The notes beneath the pieces are model-generated. The model did no database searches. It saw nothing but the letters and a program-made list of their open reading frames with translations, and was not told the origin of the DNA. This document shows, one piece after another, positions 8,496 to 16,472 of a stretch of 43,974 nt of DNA. Location: positions 1-43,974 of the forward strand of contig NZ_JAKSXX010000243.1 of assembly GCF_022829385.1 (NCBI RefSeq). The letters run 5' to 3'. The stretch comes from Methylobacterium sp. J-070. Its GTDB lineage: Bacteria > Pseudomonadota > Alphaproteobacteria > Rhizobiales > Beijerinckiaceae. The position numbers and the translations under genes were made by a program. How positions within the stretch are numbered: position 1 is the first letter of the stretch; the number at the start of each line of letters is the position of its first letter.

Positions 8496-9479
8496 TCACG
8501 GGGCACCCGCGAGGGCGCTCCGGAGTTGTCCGCTCAGGGCTTCGGCCGCGTCGACGACGAGGCGCACGCGCAGCACGCGCACGCCGCCCGCATAGGCGGG
8601 GGGCAGACGCACCGCGTCCTTCTCGGTGGTCACGAGCTCGGCATCGAGCCGGCGCGCCTCGGACGCGAGGGCGTCCATCTCCCGGTCCCGGTAGGGATGA
8701 TGATCCGGGAAGGGGCGCGTCCCGACGATCTCCGCCCCCGTCTCCGCCAGGGTGGCGAAGAACTTCTCCGGCCGGCCGATCCCCGCGAAGCCGAGGCAAC
8801 GCCGGCCCGCCAGATCGTCCGACTCCCGGACCAGACGGGCCCGGTGGACCGGCAGGCCCCGCCGTTCCGCCTCGCGGGCGACCGCCTCGCCCGGCGCCCC
8901 GGCTCCGACCACGATCAGCCCCGAGACGTGCCGCCATTGCCGGGCCAGGGGCGCCCGCAGGGGCCCCGCCGGGAACGGCAGGCCGTTGCCGAGGCCCGTG
9001 GGCCCGTCGACCACGGCCAGCGTGAGATCCTTGGCGAGGGTCGGGTTCTGCAGCCCGTCATCCATCACGATGGCGTCGGCGCCGAGGCTCCGGCACAGGG
9101 CGGCCCCCGCCGGTCGGTCGCGGGCCACCACGGTCGGCGCCCGGCGGGCGAGGAGCAGCGGCTCGTCGCCGACCGCCGCGGCGCCGTGCCGGCCGGGTTC
9201 GACCTGCACCGGGCCGGCGAGGCGGCCGCCGTAGCCGCGGGACAGGAAGGCAGGCGCGCGGCCGAGCTCGACGAGCAGGGCCGCCACAGCCAGCGCGGCG
9301 GGTGTCTTGCCGGCCCCGCCGAGGGTGAAGTTCCCCAGGCACACCACCGGGCAGCCCGCCGCCGCGCCGGGACGGTCCATGCGCCGGGCCGCCAGCGCCC
9401 CGTAGGCCGCCCCGAGCGGCGCCAGGCAGCGCGCGGCCGGGTGGTCGGGTCCCTGCGCCCAGAAATCCGGCGGCCGCAT
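8496..9479 (-). CDS. lpxK: Tetraacyldisaccharide 4'-kinase
   Basis: A 327-residue inner-membrane-associated kinase that phosphorylates the 4'-position of the lipid A disaccharide. The P-loop is NFTLGGAGKTP around residues 51-60, followed by AFLSRGYGG, VGDEPLLLA and IVMDDGLQNPTL, all characteristic of LpxK; GRPEKFF and FPDHHPY lie in the C-terminal half. The ATG overlaps the TGA of waaA by one base (TGATG), so translation is coupled. Third gene of the DUF374-waaA-lpxK unit, a common alphaproteobacterial arrangement for lipid A and Kdo assembly. Confidence 0.95.
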   Translation of the reverse strand: MRPPDFWAQGPDHPAARCLAPLGAAYGALAARRMDRPGAAAGCPVVCLGNFTLGGAGKTPAALAVAALLVELGRAPAFLSRGYGGRLAGPVQVEPGRHGAAAVGDEPLLLARRAPTVVARDRPAGAALCRSLGADAIVMDDGLQNPTLAKDLTLAVVDGPTGLGNGLPFPAGPLRAPLARQWRHVSGLIVVGAGAPGEAVAREAERRGLPVHRARLVRESDDLAGRRCLGFAGIGRPEKFFATLAETGAEIVGTRPFPDHHPYRDREMDALASEARRLDAELVTTEKDAVRLPPAYAGGVRVLRVRLVVDAAEALSGQLRSALAGAP

Positions 9480-10810
9480 CAGGCCCGCGCGAGCGGGCGC
9501 ACGGGGCCGCCCCGGTCGAGGCGCTGAAGCTTCATCTGCGCCACGAAGGGATCGAGCACCGCGAGGGTGCGCGCCACCGCCCCCTCGAACGGCCGAAGGG
9601 CATGCTGCCCGGCCTGCGCGACGCCGGCGAGGCGGGCCGGATCCCGCAGGAGCTCGCCGACGAGGCCGGCGAGCTCGACCCCGTCGCGCACGGGCAGGGC
9701 GCCGCCGGCCCGATCCAGGGCTCGGTAGATCGCGCCGAAATTGTCGGTGTGGGGTCCGTGCAGCACCGCCGTGTCGAGGCGCACCGGCTCGATGGGGTTC
9801 TGGCCTCCGCGCGGGACCAGGGAACCGCCGACGAACACCAGGGGGGCCAGGCGGTAGAACAGGCCGAGCTCGCCGATCGTGTCGGCGATGTAGACCTCCA
9901 CGGACGGGTGCGGGCGGCCCCCGGCCGAGCGCCGGGCGCTGCGCAGGCCGACGCCGTCGGCGCACTCGATCACCTCCGGTGCGCGGCCGGGATGACGCGG
10001 GGCGACGATGGTCAGGAGCTGCGGGAACTGCGCCTTCAGCACCGCGTGCGCGTAGGCGACCATGGTCTCCTCGCCCGGATGCGTGCTGGCCGCGACCCAG
10101 ACCGGCCGGCCGGCGATCATGGCGCCGAGATAGGCGAGCTGCTGCGCGTCGGCCGGCGGCACCGGCGCGTCGAATTTCAGGTTTCCGGCGATGCTCACCC
10201 GCGGCGCGCCGAGCTTGGCGAAGCGCTCCCCGTCCTCCTGGGTCTGGCTGAGGCAGATGGCGATCCGCGACAGCAGCGCCTTGGCGGTGCGCGGACAGCG
10301 CTCCCAGCCCCGGAACGAGCGCTCCGACATCCGCCCGTTGACCAGGATCAGCGGGATCTCGCGCTCGTCCAGGGCCAGGATGGTGTTCGGCCAGATCTCG
10401 GACTCGGCGACCACCGCGAGGTTCGGCTGCCAATGGTCGAGGAACCGGCCCATCCAGCGCGGCGCGTCGAGGGGCATGTACTGGTGCACCGCCCCGACGG
10501 GCAGGCGGGCGCCGATCAGATCGGCGGCCGCGCGCGTGCCGGTGGTCACCAGAACCGAGAAGCCCCGGGCGATCATGCCCTCGACGAGACCGATCAGCGA
10601 CAGCGCCTCGCCGACGCTCGCCCCGTGCATCCAGACCAGCGACCCGACCGGGCGGGCGCGGCCGGGCAGGCCGCGCCGCTCGGGAAGCCGCAACGGATCC
10701 TCCTTGCCGCGCTGGGCGCGCCACGCGAGCAGCCCGGTCAGGGCCGGCTCGCCGATCCGCAGGCCGGCCCGGTAGAGCTGCAGCGGCAGGGTCACGGAGG
10801 GCTGCCTCAC
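9479..10810 (-). CDS. waaA: 3-deoxy-D-manno-octulosonic acid (Kdo) transferase
   Basis: A 443-residue membrane-anchored GT-B glycosyltransferase that adds Kdo to lipid IVA. The catalytic Glu68 lies in WMHGASVGEALSL, and VTTGTRAAADL, HQYMPLDAPRW and ESEIWPNTI follow in the acceptor half. The CMP-Kdo half shows VWVAASTHPGEE, APRHPGRAPEV, FVGGSLVPRGGQNPIEP and GPHTDNF. Start is GTG at 10810, overlapping the TGA of the upstream acyltransferase gene in a GTGA junction; its stop overlaps the lpxK ATG. Length and motif order are normal. How many Kdo units it adds cannot be read from sequence. Confidence 0.95.
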   Translation of the reverse strand: MRQPSVTLPLQLYRAGLRIGEPALTGLLAWRAQRGKEDPLRLPERRGLPGRARPVGSLVWMHGASVGEALSLIGLVEGMIARGFSVLVTTGTRAAADLIGARLPVGAVHQYMPLDAPRWMGRFLDHWQPNLAVVAESEIWPNTILALDEREIPLILVNGRMSERSFRGWERCPRTAKALLSRIAICLSQTQEDGERFAKLGAPRVSIAGNLKFDAPVPPADAQQLAYLGAMIAGRPVWVAASTHPGEETMVAYAHAVLKAQFPQLLTIVAPRHPGRAPEVIECADGVGLRSARRSAGGRPHPSVEVYIADTIGELGLFYRLAPLVFVGGSLVPRGGQNPIEPVRLDTAVLHGPHTDNFGAIYRALDRAGGALPVRDGVELAGLVGELLRDPARLAGVAQAGQHALRPFEGAVARTLAVLDPFVAQMKLQRLDRGGPVRPLARA

Positions 10811-11586
10811 GCCGCGTCTCCCACCGGGTCGGCCTCGGGCGCCGGGTCGCGATAGAGCGCGGCCCGGTCGGCGCGCCCGACCAGCGCGTAGGCCCGGGCA
10901 TGCACGCGGTTCATCTCGGCCTCGACGTGGCGCCGGAGCGCCTCGAACGCCTCGCCCTCGCAGTCGCGGGTCACGTAGATCGCATCACCCAGCACGACGG
11001 CCCCGCGGCCGAAGGGGAGGCCCAGGCAGGCCCGGTCCCAGGACCCGAAGCGCAGGTGCCGGCTCGTCACCACGGCGGCCGGGACGATCGGCCGGCCGGA
11101 GAAGCGCGCCAGGGTCAGGATCCCGGCATCGCACCGGCGCGAGACCTTCGGCACGTCGGCGCTGAAGGCCACCGAGTCGCCGGCCTTCAGGGCCCGCAGC
11201 ATGGCCCGGAATCCCTCCGCGCCGCCCTTGGCGCGGGTGTCGCTGGAGCGGCTGCGGCCGCGGGCGCCGGACGCCCGGATCACGCGCACGCCGAGCCGCT
11301 CCAGCGCGATCGTGTTGATGTTGCCGTCCGGATTCTTGGAGATGATCGTGGCGACCCGGTCCCCCGGCCGGCGCATGAACGGCATCATGATGTGCTGCCC
11401 GTGCCACATGCCGGCGATGAGCGGCAGCCGCGCATCCATCCACGCATCCACGCCGGCCGGGCCCGCCCCGGCCGCATGGACCTCGAACCGGTTTGTCGAC
11501 CGCACGAGCCGCAGGTAGGCCGCCGCGAGACGGCCGAGGACGCGCTGCACGATCGGGTGACGGAGAAAACGCTTACCGAGGCTCAT
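10807..11586 (-). CDS. DUF374 lysophospholipid acyltransferase-like protein
   Basis: A 259-residue protein of the DUF374 family, related to the LpxL/PlsC acyltransferases. The signature region is LIAGMWHGQHIMMPFM, then ATIISKNPDGN and LGVRVIRASGARGRSRSSDT, with SADVPKV and GRPIVPAAVV later. It is presumed to act on an acyl chain of lipid A or another lipid at the inner membrane, because it is always found beside waaA; the exact reaction is not known. The ATG at 11586 (MSLGKRFLRHP) is chosen on family length; the ribosome site is weak. First gene of the coupled lipid A operon. Confidence 0.87.
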   Translation of the reverse strand: MSLGKRFLRHPIVQRVLGRLAAAYLRLVRSTNRFEVHAAGAGPAGVDAWMDARLPLIAGMWHGQHIMMPFMRRPGDRVATIISKNPDGNINTIALERLGVRVIRASGARGRSRSSDTRAKGGAEGFRAMLRALKAGDSVAFSADVPKVSRRCDAGILTLARFSGRPIVPAAVVTSRHLRFGSWDRACLGLPFGRGAVVLGDAIYVTRDCEGEAFEALRRHVEAEMNRVHARAYALVGRADRAALYRDPAPEADPVGDAA

Positions 11587-11783
11587 GTCATGCCCGAGGC
11601 GGCTTGATCGCCGCCGCCCGATCAGATCCGGATCGAATTCGACTGGGCATCGTCTAGCCCCCGCGCCTGAGACGAAACAATCGGCGTCGCCCACAACCAG
11701 ACCGATAGGGCCACCGTCCCCGGCGGCCGATCCGGCGCTGCGGATGCTCCCGCCGCGCGGCGAAAACGCGGCGGGCCCGCTTG

Positions 11784-11800
11784 TTTAGATCGATTCTAGA
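11784..11800. promoter_or_regulatory. Candidate Irr / iron control element (ICE) box
   Basis: The sequence TTTAGATCGATTCTAGA forms imperfect inverted arms (TTTAGA and TCTAGA; one mismatch to the perfect complement) and overlaps a perfect 10-base palindrome ATTCTAGAAT at 11793-11802. It resembles the ICE motif (TTTAGAA...TTCTAAA) bound by Irr in Rhizobiales, which is known to control mbfA-type iron exporters. It lies about 40 bases upstream of the VIT gene start. Match judged by eye only. Confidence 0.5.
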
Positions 11801-11837
11801 ATATAGATTGGAATGAATCCAATCGAGGAGTTCTGAG

Positions 11838-12374
11838 ATGGCAGCTGTTCTCGGCCGCGTGGCCGAAGGAGCCGGGGAGGAGCGCCGCGCCTTCGCGCTG
11901 CGCTACGTACAACCGGGCCTGGCCGGCCTGATCGACGGCTCGGTCTCGACGCTGGCGCCGATCTTCGCCGCAGCCTTCGCCACGGGTCACAATGGCGCGA
12001 CCTTCCTGGTGGGGCTCGCGGCCTCCGTCGGGGCGGGGATCAGCACGGGCTTCACCGAGGCCCTGTCGGACGACGGCAGCCTCACCGGGCGCGGGGATCC
12101 CTGGGTCCGCGGCCTCGTCTGCGGCGTGATGACGACGCTGGGCGGCCTCGGCCACACGCTGCCCTACGCGATCCCCGACACGCTCCCCGCCGGCTGGCCG
12201 AACCCCTTCGTCCTGGCCACGAGCCTCGCCGTGCTGGTGGTGGTGGTCGAACTCGTGGTCATCGCGGCGATCCGCACGCGCTTCATGGCGACGCCGTTCT
12301 GGCGCGCGGCCCTGCAGGTCATGCTCGGCGGCGCCCTCGTCCTCGCCGCCGGGATGCTGATCGGAAGCGCTTGA
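11838..12374 (+). CDS. VIT1/CCC1-type iron exporter, MbfA-like without ferritin domain
   Basis: A 178-residue membrane protein of the VIT/CCC1 superfamily, which moves Fe2+ (or Mn2+) across a membrane. The core QPGLAGLIDGSVSTLAPIFA, VGLAASVGAGISTGFTEALS, DDGSLTGRGDPWVRG and TLGGLGHTLPYAI closely follows the C-terminal half of rhizobial MbfA (membrane-bound ferritin). MbfA normally carries an N-terminal ferritin-like domain; here only a 21-residue leader precedes the VIT part, and no ferritin domain is encoded upstream. ATG at 11838 has GAGGAG seven bases upstream, so the short start looks real. An ICE-like box upstream suggests iron control by Irr. Export of ferrous iron is inferred from MbfA. 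Confidence 0.85.
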   Translation: MAAVLGRVAEGAGEERRAFALRYVQPGLAGLIDGSVSTLAPIFAAAFATGHNGATFLVGLAASVGAGISTGFTEALSDDGSLTGRGDPWVRGLVCGVMTTLGGLGHTLPYAIPDTLPAGWPNPFVLATSLAVLVVVVELVVIAAIRTRFMATPFWRAALQVMLGGALVLAAGMLIGSA

Positions 12375-12438
12375 CGCCGGGGCCCGCGCCCGCGATGCGG
12401 ATCGGCCTTCCTGGCCGTCTCGAGCGTGACCCCCGGCG

Positions 12439-13359
12439 TTGACCTTCCGCCTCGCCCATCTCAGCGACCCGCATGTCGGCCCCCTCGGCCGGGTGCGCCT
12501 GCACCAGCTCATCGGCAAGCGCGCCACCGGCTACGCCAACTGGCGCCGCGGCCGCTCGCGCAGCCACGACATGACCGTGCTGGAGGCCCTGGTCTCGGAC
12601 CTGAAGGGGCAGGGGGCCGGGCACGTCGCCTGCACGGGCGACCTGTGCAACATCGGCCTGCCGAGCGAATGGCAGACGGCCCGCACCTTCCTGGAGGCCC
12701 TGGGACCGCCCGAGGCGGTGAGCTTCGTCCCGGGCAACCACGACGCCTATGTGCGCGGCTCCCTGGAGGGGCTGCTCGCCGCCTGCGGCCGCTACACGGG
12801 CGACGATTCGGGCGCGTCGGGACGCTTCCCGTACCTGAGGCGGCGCGGCCCGCTGGCCCTGGTCGGCCTCTCCAGCGCGATCCCGACGAAACCGTTCGTG
12901 GCCACCGGACGCCTCGGCGCGCCCCAGCTCGCCGCCGCCGAAGCCCTGCTGCGCGCCCTGGACACCGAGCCGGGCCGGCCGTTCCGGGTGGTGTTGATCC
13001 ACCATCCGCCGCAGCCCGGCGGCGCTGCGACGGGGCGCGAGCTGAAGGATGCGGCCGCCTTCACGGCGATGATCGGTCGGGCCGGCGCGGAGCTGATCCT
13101 GCACGGGCATAACCACGTGATGAGCAGCACCGCCATCCCGGGGCCGGCCGGGCGAGCGGTGCCGGTCGTCGGCGTCCCCTCGGCCTCGGCCCGGCCCGAC
13201 GGGCACGGGGCGACCGCCGCGCGCCGGGCCTCGTATCTCCTGTTCGAGATCGCCCGGGCGGAGACCGGCTTCGCGGTCAGCGCCCGGCGGCGCGGCCTCG
13301 ATGCGGCGGGCGCGGTCGGCGACCTCGGCGCCGTCGATCTTGCCGGCGATCCCGCCTGA
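12439..13359 (+). CDS. Calcineurin-like metallophosphoesterase
   Basis: A 306-residue soluble two-metal phosphoesterase. All five blocks are present: LAHLSDPHVG, CTGDLCNIG, FVPGNHDAY, VVLIHHPPQPGG and LHGHNHVM. The likely start is TTG at 12439, since the first metal block then lies at residues 7-14, as is usual; no ATG precedes it in frame and no strong ribosome site is visible. The family is broad (phosphodiesterases, nucleotide or lipid phosphatases such as LpxH-like enzymes), so the substrate is open. It follows the VIT gene on the same strand after a 64-base gap. Confidence 0.87.
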   Translation: MTFRLAHLSDPHVGPLGRVRLHQLIGKRATGYANWRRGRSRSHDMTVLEALVSDLKGQGAGHVACTGDLCNIGLPSEWQTARTFLEALGPPEAVSFVPGNHDAYVRGSLEGLLAACGRYTGDDSGASGRFPYLRRRGPLALVGLSSAIPTKPFVATGRLGAPQLAAAEALLRALDTEPGRPFRVVLIHHPPQPGGAATGRELKDAAAFTAMIGRAGAELILHGHNHVMSSTAIPGPAGRAVPVVGVPSASARPDGHGATAARRASYLLFEIARAETGFAVSARRRGLDAAGAVGDLGAVDLAGDPA

Positions 13360-13426
13360 ATGGGCATCGGCCGGCACGTCCCGCGTGCGGGCGCGCCGGC
13401 GCGTCGTTCCGCTGTCGCGCGGCCTG

Positions 13427-13588
13427 TCAGGCGCCGGCGGCCAGTTCCTCGTCGCGCTGCTGGCGGCTGAGGCTCGCCTCGTAGCGCTCGGCCTGGAGGC
13501 GCGTGAGACCGCAGATCAACGCGAGCGTGCCACGATACACGGTGTAGGTTCCGTCGTGGGTCGGCTTGACGCGAATGACCTCTGCCAT
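13427..13588 (-). CDS. Small conserved-looking protein of unknown function
   Basis: A 53-residue reading starting MAEVIRVKPTHDGTYTVYRG and ending with the charged helix SLSRQQRDEELAAGA. The ATG at 13588 follows AGGAGG by seven bases, the best ribosome site in this stretch. The protein is mostly polar with one short hydrophobic run (TLALICGL); the first half could form a small beta hairpin. I do not recognise a family. The real-gene call rests on the ribosome site, clear codon bias and absence of any other gene here. It faces the metallophosphoesterase gene with a 67-base gap. Confidence 0.65.
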   Translation of the reverse strand: MAEVIRVKPTHDGTYTVYRGTLALICGLTRLQAERYEASLSRQQRDEELAAGA

Positions 13589-13910
13589 GGAAACCCTCCT
13601 GTGCTTGAGGTTGCTTGACGTCGTCTTGGAAGACCGGCTCTTCTCTTGAGCCGTGCAACCGAAATGCGACGTCGAACACCGGCGAGGTTATCCGCCGCAC
13701 CCGCCGTGGCAAGAGCCCGGACGCGACCAATGCTTAAGTATTTCCGTTGCAGCGCGGCAAGCCATTGGCGGTGTTGGCGATCCGAAGATGCTCAAAAAAG
13801 CGGCCCTTCACTTGCATTTTGAATAAGGTGATCGGGCCAGTCGGGACGGGCCCGGGCGGCGTGATTCGCGGGATCGGCCGGCCCCGCCGGTGCGGACGAA
13901 AGGAACCTCC
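13589..13910. other. Intergenic region without a recognisable gene
   Basis: This 322-base stretch separates two divergent genes, so it should hold both their promoters. It is lower in GC around 13731-13830 than its neighbours. I see no coding frame with family marks, no RNA gene and no clear operator. Confidence 0.5.
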
Positions 13911-15305
13911 ATGCAGCTCTGGCGTCTGACGGCGACCGATCTCGCGGCGCTGATCCGCTCCGGCCAAGTCTCGGCCCGGGAGGTCGCGCAGGACGCCCTC
14001 GACCGGCTCGACGCCGTCAACGGCCGGATCAACGCCGTGGTCGAGCACCGCCCCGAGGAGGTTCTGGCCCAAGCCGCGGCGGTCGACGCCGCGCGGGCGC
14101 GCGGCGACGCCCCGGGGCCCCTCGCCGGAGTCCCGGTGACCGTGAAGGTCAACGCCGACCAGCGCGGGTTCGCGACGACGAACGGGCTGAACCTCCAGCG
14201 CGACCTGGTGGCCGCGGAGGACAATCCGGTGGTGGCCAATCTCCGCCGGGCCGGCGCGGTGCTGCTCGGGCGGACCAACACGCCGGCCTTCTCGCTGCGC
14301 TGGTTCACCACCAACCAGCTGCACGGGGAGACGCGGAACCCCCGCGATCCCGCGCTGACCCCGGGGGGCTCGTCCGGCGGGGCCGGCGCGGCCGTCGCCG
14401 CCGGCATCGGCGCGCTGGCCCACGGCACCGACATCGCCGGCTCCGTGCGCTACCCGGCCTATGCCTGCGGCGTGCACGGCCTGCGCCCGAGCCTGGGCCG
14501 GATCCCGGCCTGGAACGCGACCTCGCCGGAACGGGGGATCGGGCCCCAGCTCATGGCGGTGTCGGGACCGCTGGCGCGCAGCATCGCGGATATCCGCCTG
14601 GGCCTGGAGGTCATGGCCGCCGGCGACCCGCGCGATCCCTGGTGGGTGCCCGCCCCCCTCGACGGGCCGCCGCGCCCGCGCGAGGCGGCGCTCTGCGTAC
14701 GCCCGGGCGGTCTAGCGGTGGTGCCGGAGGTGGAGGCCGCCCTGCGGGACGCCGCGCGGCGCCTGACCGAGGCCGGCTGGACGGTCCGGGAGATCGCCGA
14801 CACGCCGCCGATCCGGGAGGCGTGCGAGATCCAGCTCCAGCTCTGGCTGGGCGACGGCTACGCCGCGGTCCGCGCCGCCGCGGAGCGCGAGGGCGATCCG
14901 GCGGCGATCGGCCTGCTGGAGAGTTTCCGCGACCGGGCCGAGGCCATGGCCCCCGACGCCATCGCGGCGGCGCTGACCCGGCGCGCGACGCTGGCCCGGG
15001 ACTGGTCGCGGTTCCTCGCCGAGACTCCCGTGCTGCTGGTGCCGGTCTCGGCCGAGCTGCCGTTCCCCGACGGGCTCGACCGCACGGGGGATGCCGGGAT
15101 CGCGCGGGCCTTCGAGGCCAACCTGCTGCAGGTCGGATTGGCGCCGATCGGCGTCCCGGCCCTCACGGTCACCACCGGTCTTGTCGGGCGCACGCCGGTC
15201 GGGGTGCAGCTGGCGGCGGCGCGCTACCGCGAGGACCTGTGCCTCGCGGCCGGCGCGGCCATCGAGGCGGCCGGCGTCCCGGAGATTCCGGTCGATCCGG
15301 CCTGA
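13911..15305 (+). CDS. Amidase-signature family hydrolase
   Basis: A 464-residue amidase-signature enzyme, which hydrolyses a carboxamide to acid and ammonia (or an amine). The catalytic Lys79 lies in VPVTVKVNADQ, the cis-Ser in PGGSSGGAGAAVAAG (Ser154/155) and the nucleophile Ser178 in HGTDIAGSVRYPA. GATB-type tRNA amidotransferase is unlikely, since no gatB or gatC is nearby. The ATG at 13911 has AAGGAA about seven bases upstream and is preferred over GTG at 13890. It converges on the M20 peptidase gene with 39 bases between the stops. Placed at one edge of the amide-catabolism block; substrate unknown. Confidence 0.92.
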   Translation: MQLWRLTATDLAALIRSGQVSAREVAQDALDRLDAVNGRINAVVEHRPEEVLAQAAAVDAARARGDAPGPLAGVPVTVKVNADQRGFATTNGLNLQRDLVAAEDNPVVANLRRAGAVLLGRTNTPAFSLRWFTTNQLHGETRNPRDPALTPGGSSGGAGAAVAAGIGALAHGTDIAGSVRYPAYACGVHGLRPSLGRIPAWNATSPERGIGPQLMAVSGPLARSIADIRLGLEVMAAGDPRDPWWVPAPLDGPPRPREAALCVRPGGLAVVPEVEAALRDAARRLTEAGWTVREIADTPPIREACEIQLQLWLGDGYAAVRAAAEREGDPAAIGLLESFRDRAEAMAPDAIAAALTRRATLARDWSRFLAETPVLLVPVSAELPFPDGLDRTGDAGIARAFEANLLQVGLAPIGVPALTVTTGLVGRTPVGVQLAAARYREDLCLAAGAAIEAAGVPEIPVDPA

Positions 15306-15344
15306 CGCCGCGTCGGGGCTCAGCCCGAGCCGCCTTGGCTCCGC

Positions 15345-16472
15345 TCAACCGAGATCGGCCAGCAGGGCCGCGAACAGCCGCGCCCGGCGGGGCAGCGTGT
15401 CGATCAGCACGTGCTCCTCCAGGGTGTGGTAGCCCTGGCCGAGCGGCCCGAGGCCGTCCAGCGTCGGGATGCCGTTGGCGCCGGTGAAGTTGCCGTCCGA
15501 GCCGCCGCCGGCGCTGCGCTGGGGCAGGCTCTGGCCCAGCGCCTCGCTCAGGATCCGCGCCCGCTCGTAGAGGGCGATCCCGCCCGCATCCGGCTCCCAG
15601 ACCGGGCGGGTCACGCCCCGGGTCACCGTGAAGCGGACGCCGTCCTCCTCCCTCGACAGGGCCAGCATCCGCGCGACGCCGCGGTCGAGGTCGGCCTGGC
15701 GCTTGGCCATGCTGAGCGCCTGACCGCGGCACAGGGTCGGGACGCAGTTCACCCACTGGCCGCCGGAGACGATGCCGGTGGAGACGGTGCAATCGGCATC
15801 CGACAGCGCGTCGATGGCCAGGATCTTCCGCGCCATGGCGCGGATCGCCGAGCGCCCCTCGTGGGGCGAGGCGCCGGCGTGGCTCGGGCGGCCGACCGCC
15901 TCCAGATCGAACCGCGCGATGGCGTAGCGCCCCGTGACCACGCCGTTCTCGGGCTGGCCGGGCTCCGGCACCAGCACGACGGCGTGCCGGGCCGCCTCGG
16001 CCTCGATCAGGTCGCGGGTCGAGGGGCTGCCGACCTCCTCGTCGCCGGTGAACAGCACGGTGACGGGCAGCGGCGTCTCGATCCCGGCCGCCGCGAGCGC
16101 GCGGATCGCCGCCAGCGCGATGACGTTCCCGCCCTTCATGTCGAGGATGCCGGGCCCATAGGCGCGGTCGCCCTCGATCCGCCAGGGGAGGCTGTTCAGG
16201 GTGCCGACCGGATGCACCGTATCGAGATGGCCGAGGACCAGGATGCCGGGCCGGTCGCGGTCCCGGTGGGGGAACCGCGCCCGGACACAGTCGCTCAGGC
16301 CCATCCGGCCGGGGATCGTCTCGACCCGCGCCCCCGCGACGGCGAGATCGCGGGCGGCCACGCCCATCATCCGGTTGACCGCCGCCGCGTCGTGGGTCGG
16401 GCTCTCGCATTCGACCCAGGGACGCAGGCTCGCCAGGATCTCGCGCGCATCGAAGGGCAGGTCCGGGATCAT
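15345..16472 (-). CDS. M20 family metallopeptidase, carboxypeptidase G2-like
   Basis: A 375-residue di-zinc hydrolase of the M20/ArgE/DapE family. Zinc ligands and catalytic residues appear as LGHLDTVHPVG (His82, Asp84), GPGILDMKGGN (bridging Asp111) and FTGDEEVGSPS (catalytic Glu145, ligand Glu146). The late ligand region is LEEHVL, and GRPSHAGASP belongs to the dimerisation lid domain. GGGSDGNFTGANGIPTLDGL is typical of the carboxypeptidase G2/CPG2 branch, which removes C-terminal Glu from N-acyl compounds such as folates. No signal peptide, so cytoplasmic. The ATG overlaps the TGA of the M81 gene (ATGA); last gene of the operon. Confidence 0.92.
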   Translation of the reverse strand: MIPDLPFDAREILASLRPWVECESPTHDAAAVNRMMGVAARDLAVAGARVETIPGRMGLSDCVRARFPHRDRDRPGILVLGHLDTVHPVGTLNSLPWRIEGDRAYGPGILDMKGGNVIALAAIRALAAAGIETPLPVTVLFTGDEEVGSPSTRDLIEAEAARHAVVLVPEPGQPENGVVTGRYAIARFDLEAVGRPSHAGASPHEGRSAIRAMARKILAIDALSDADCTVSTGIVSGGQWVNCVPTLCRGQALSMAKRQADLDRGVARMLALSREEDGVRFTVTRGVTRPVWEPDAGGIALYERARILSEALGQSLPQRSAGGGSDGNFTGANGIPTLDGLGPLGQGYHTLEEHVLIDTLPRRARLFAALLADLG

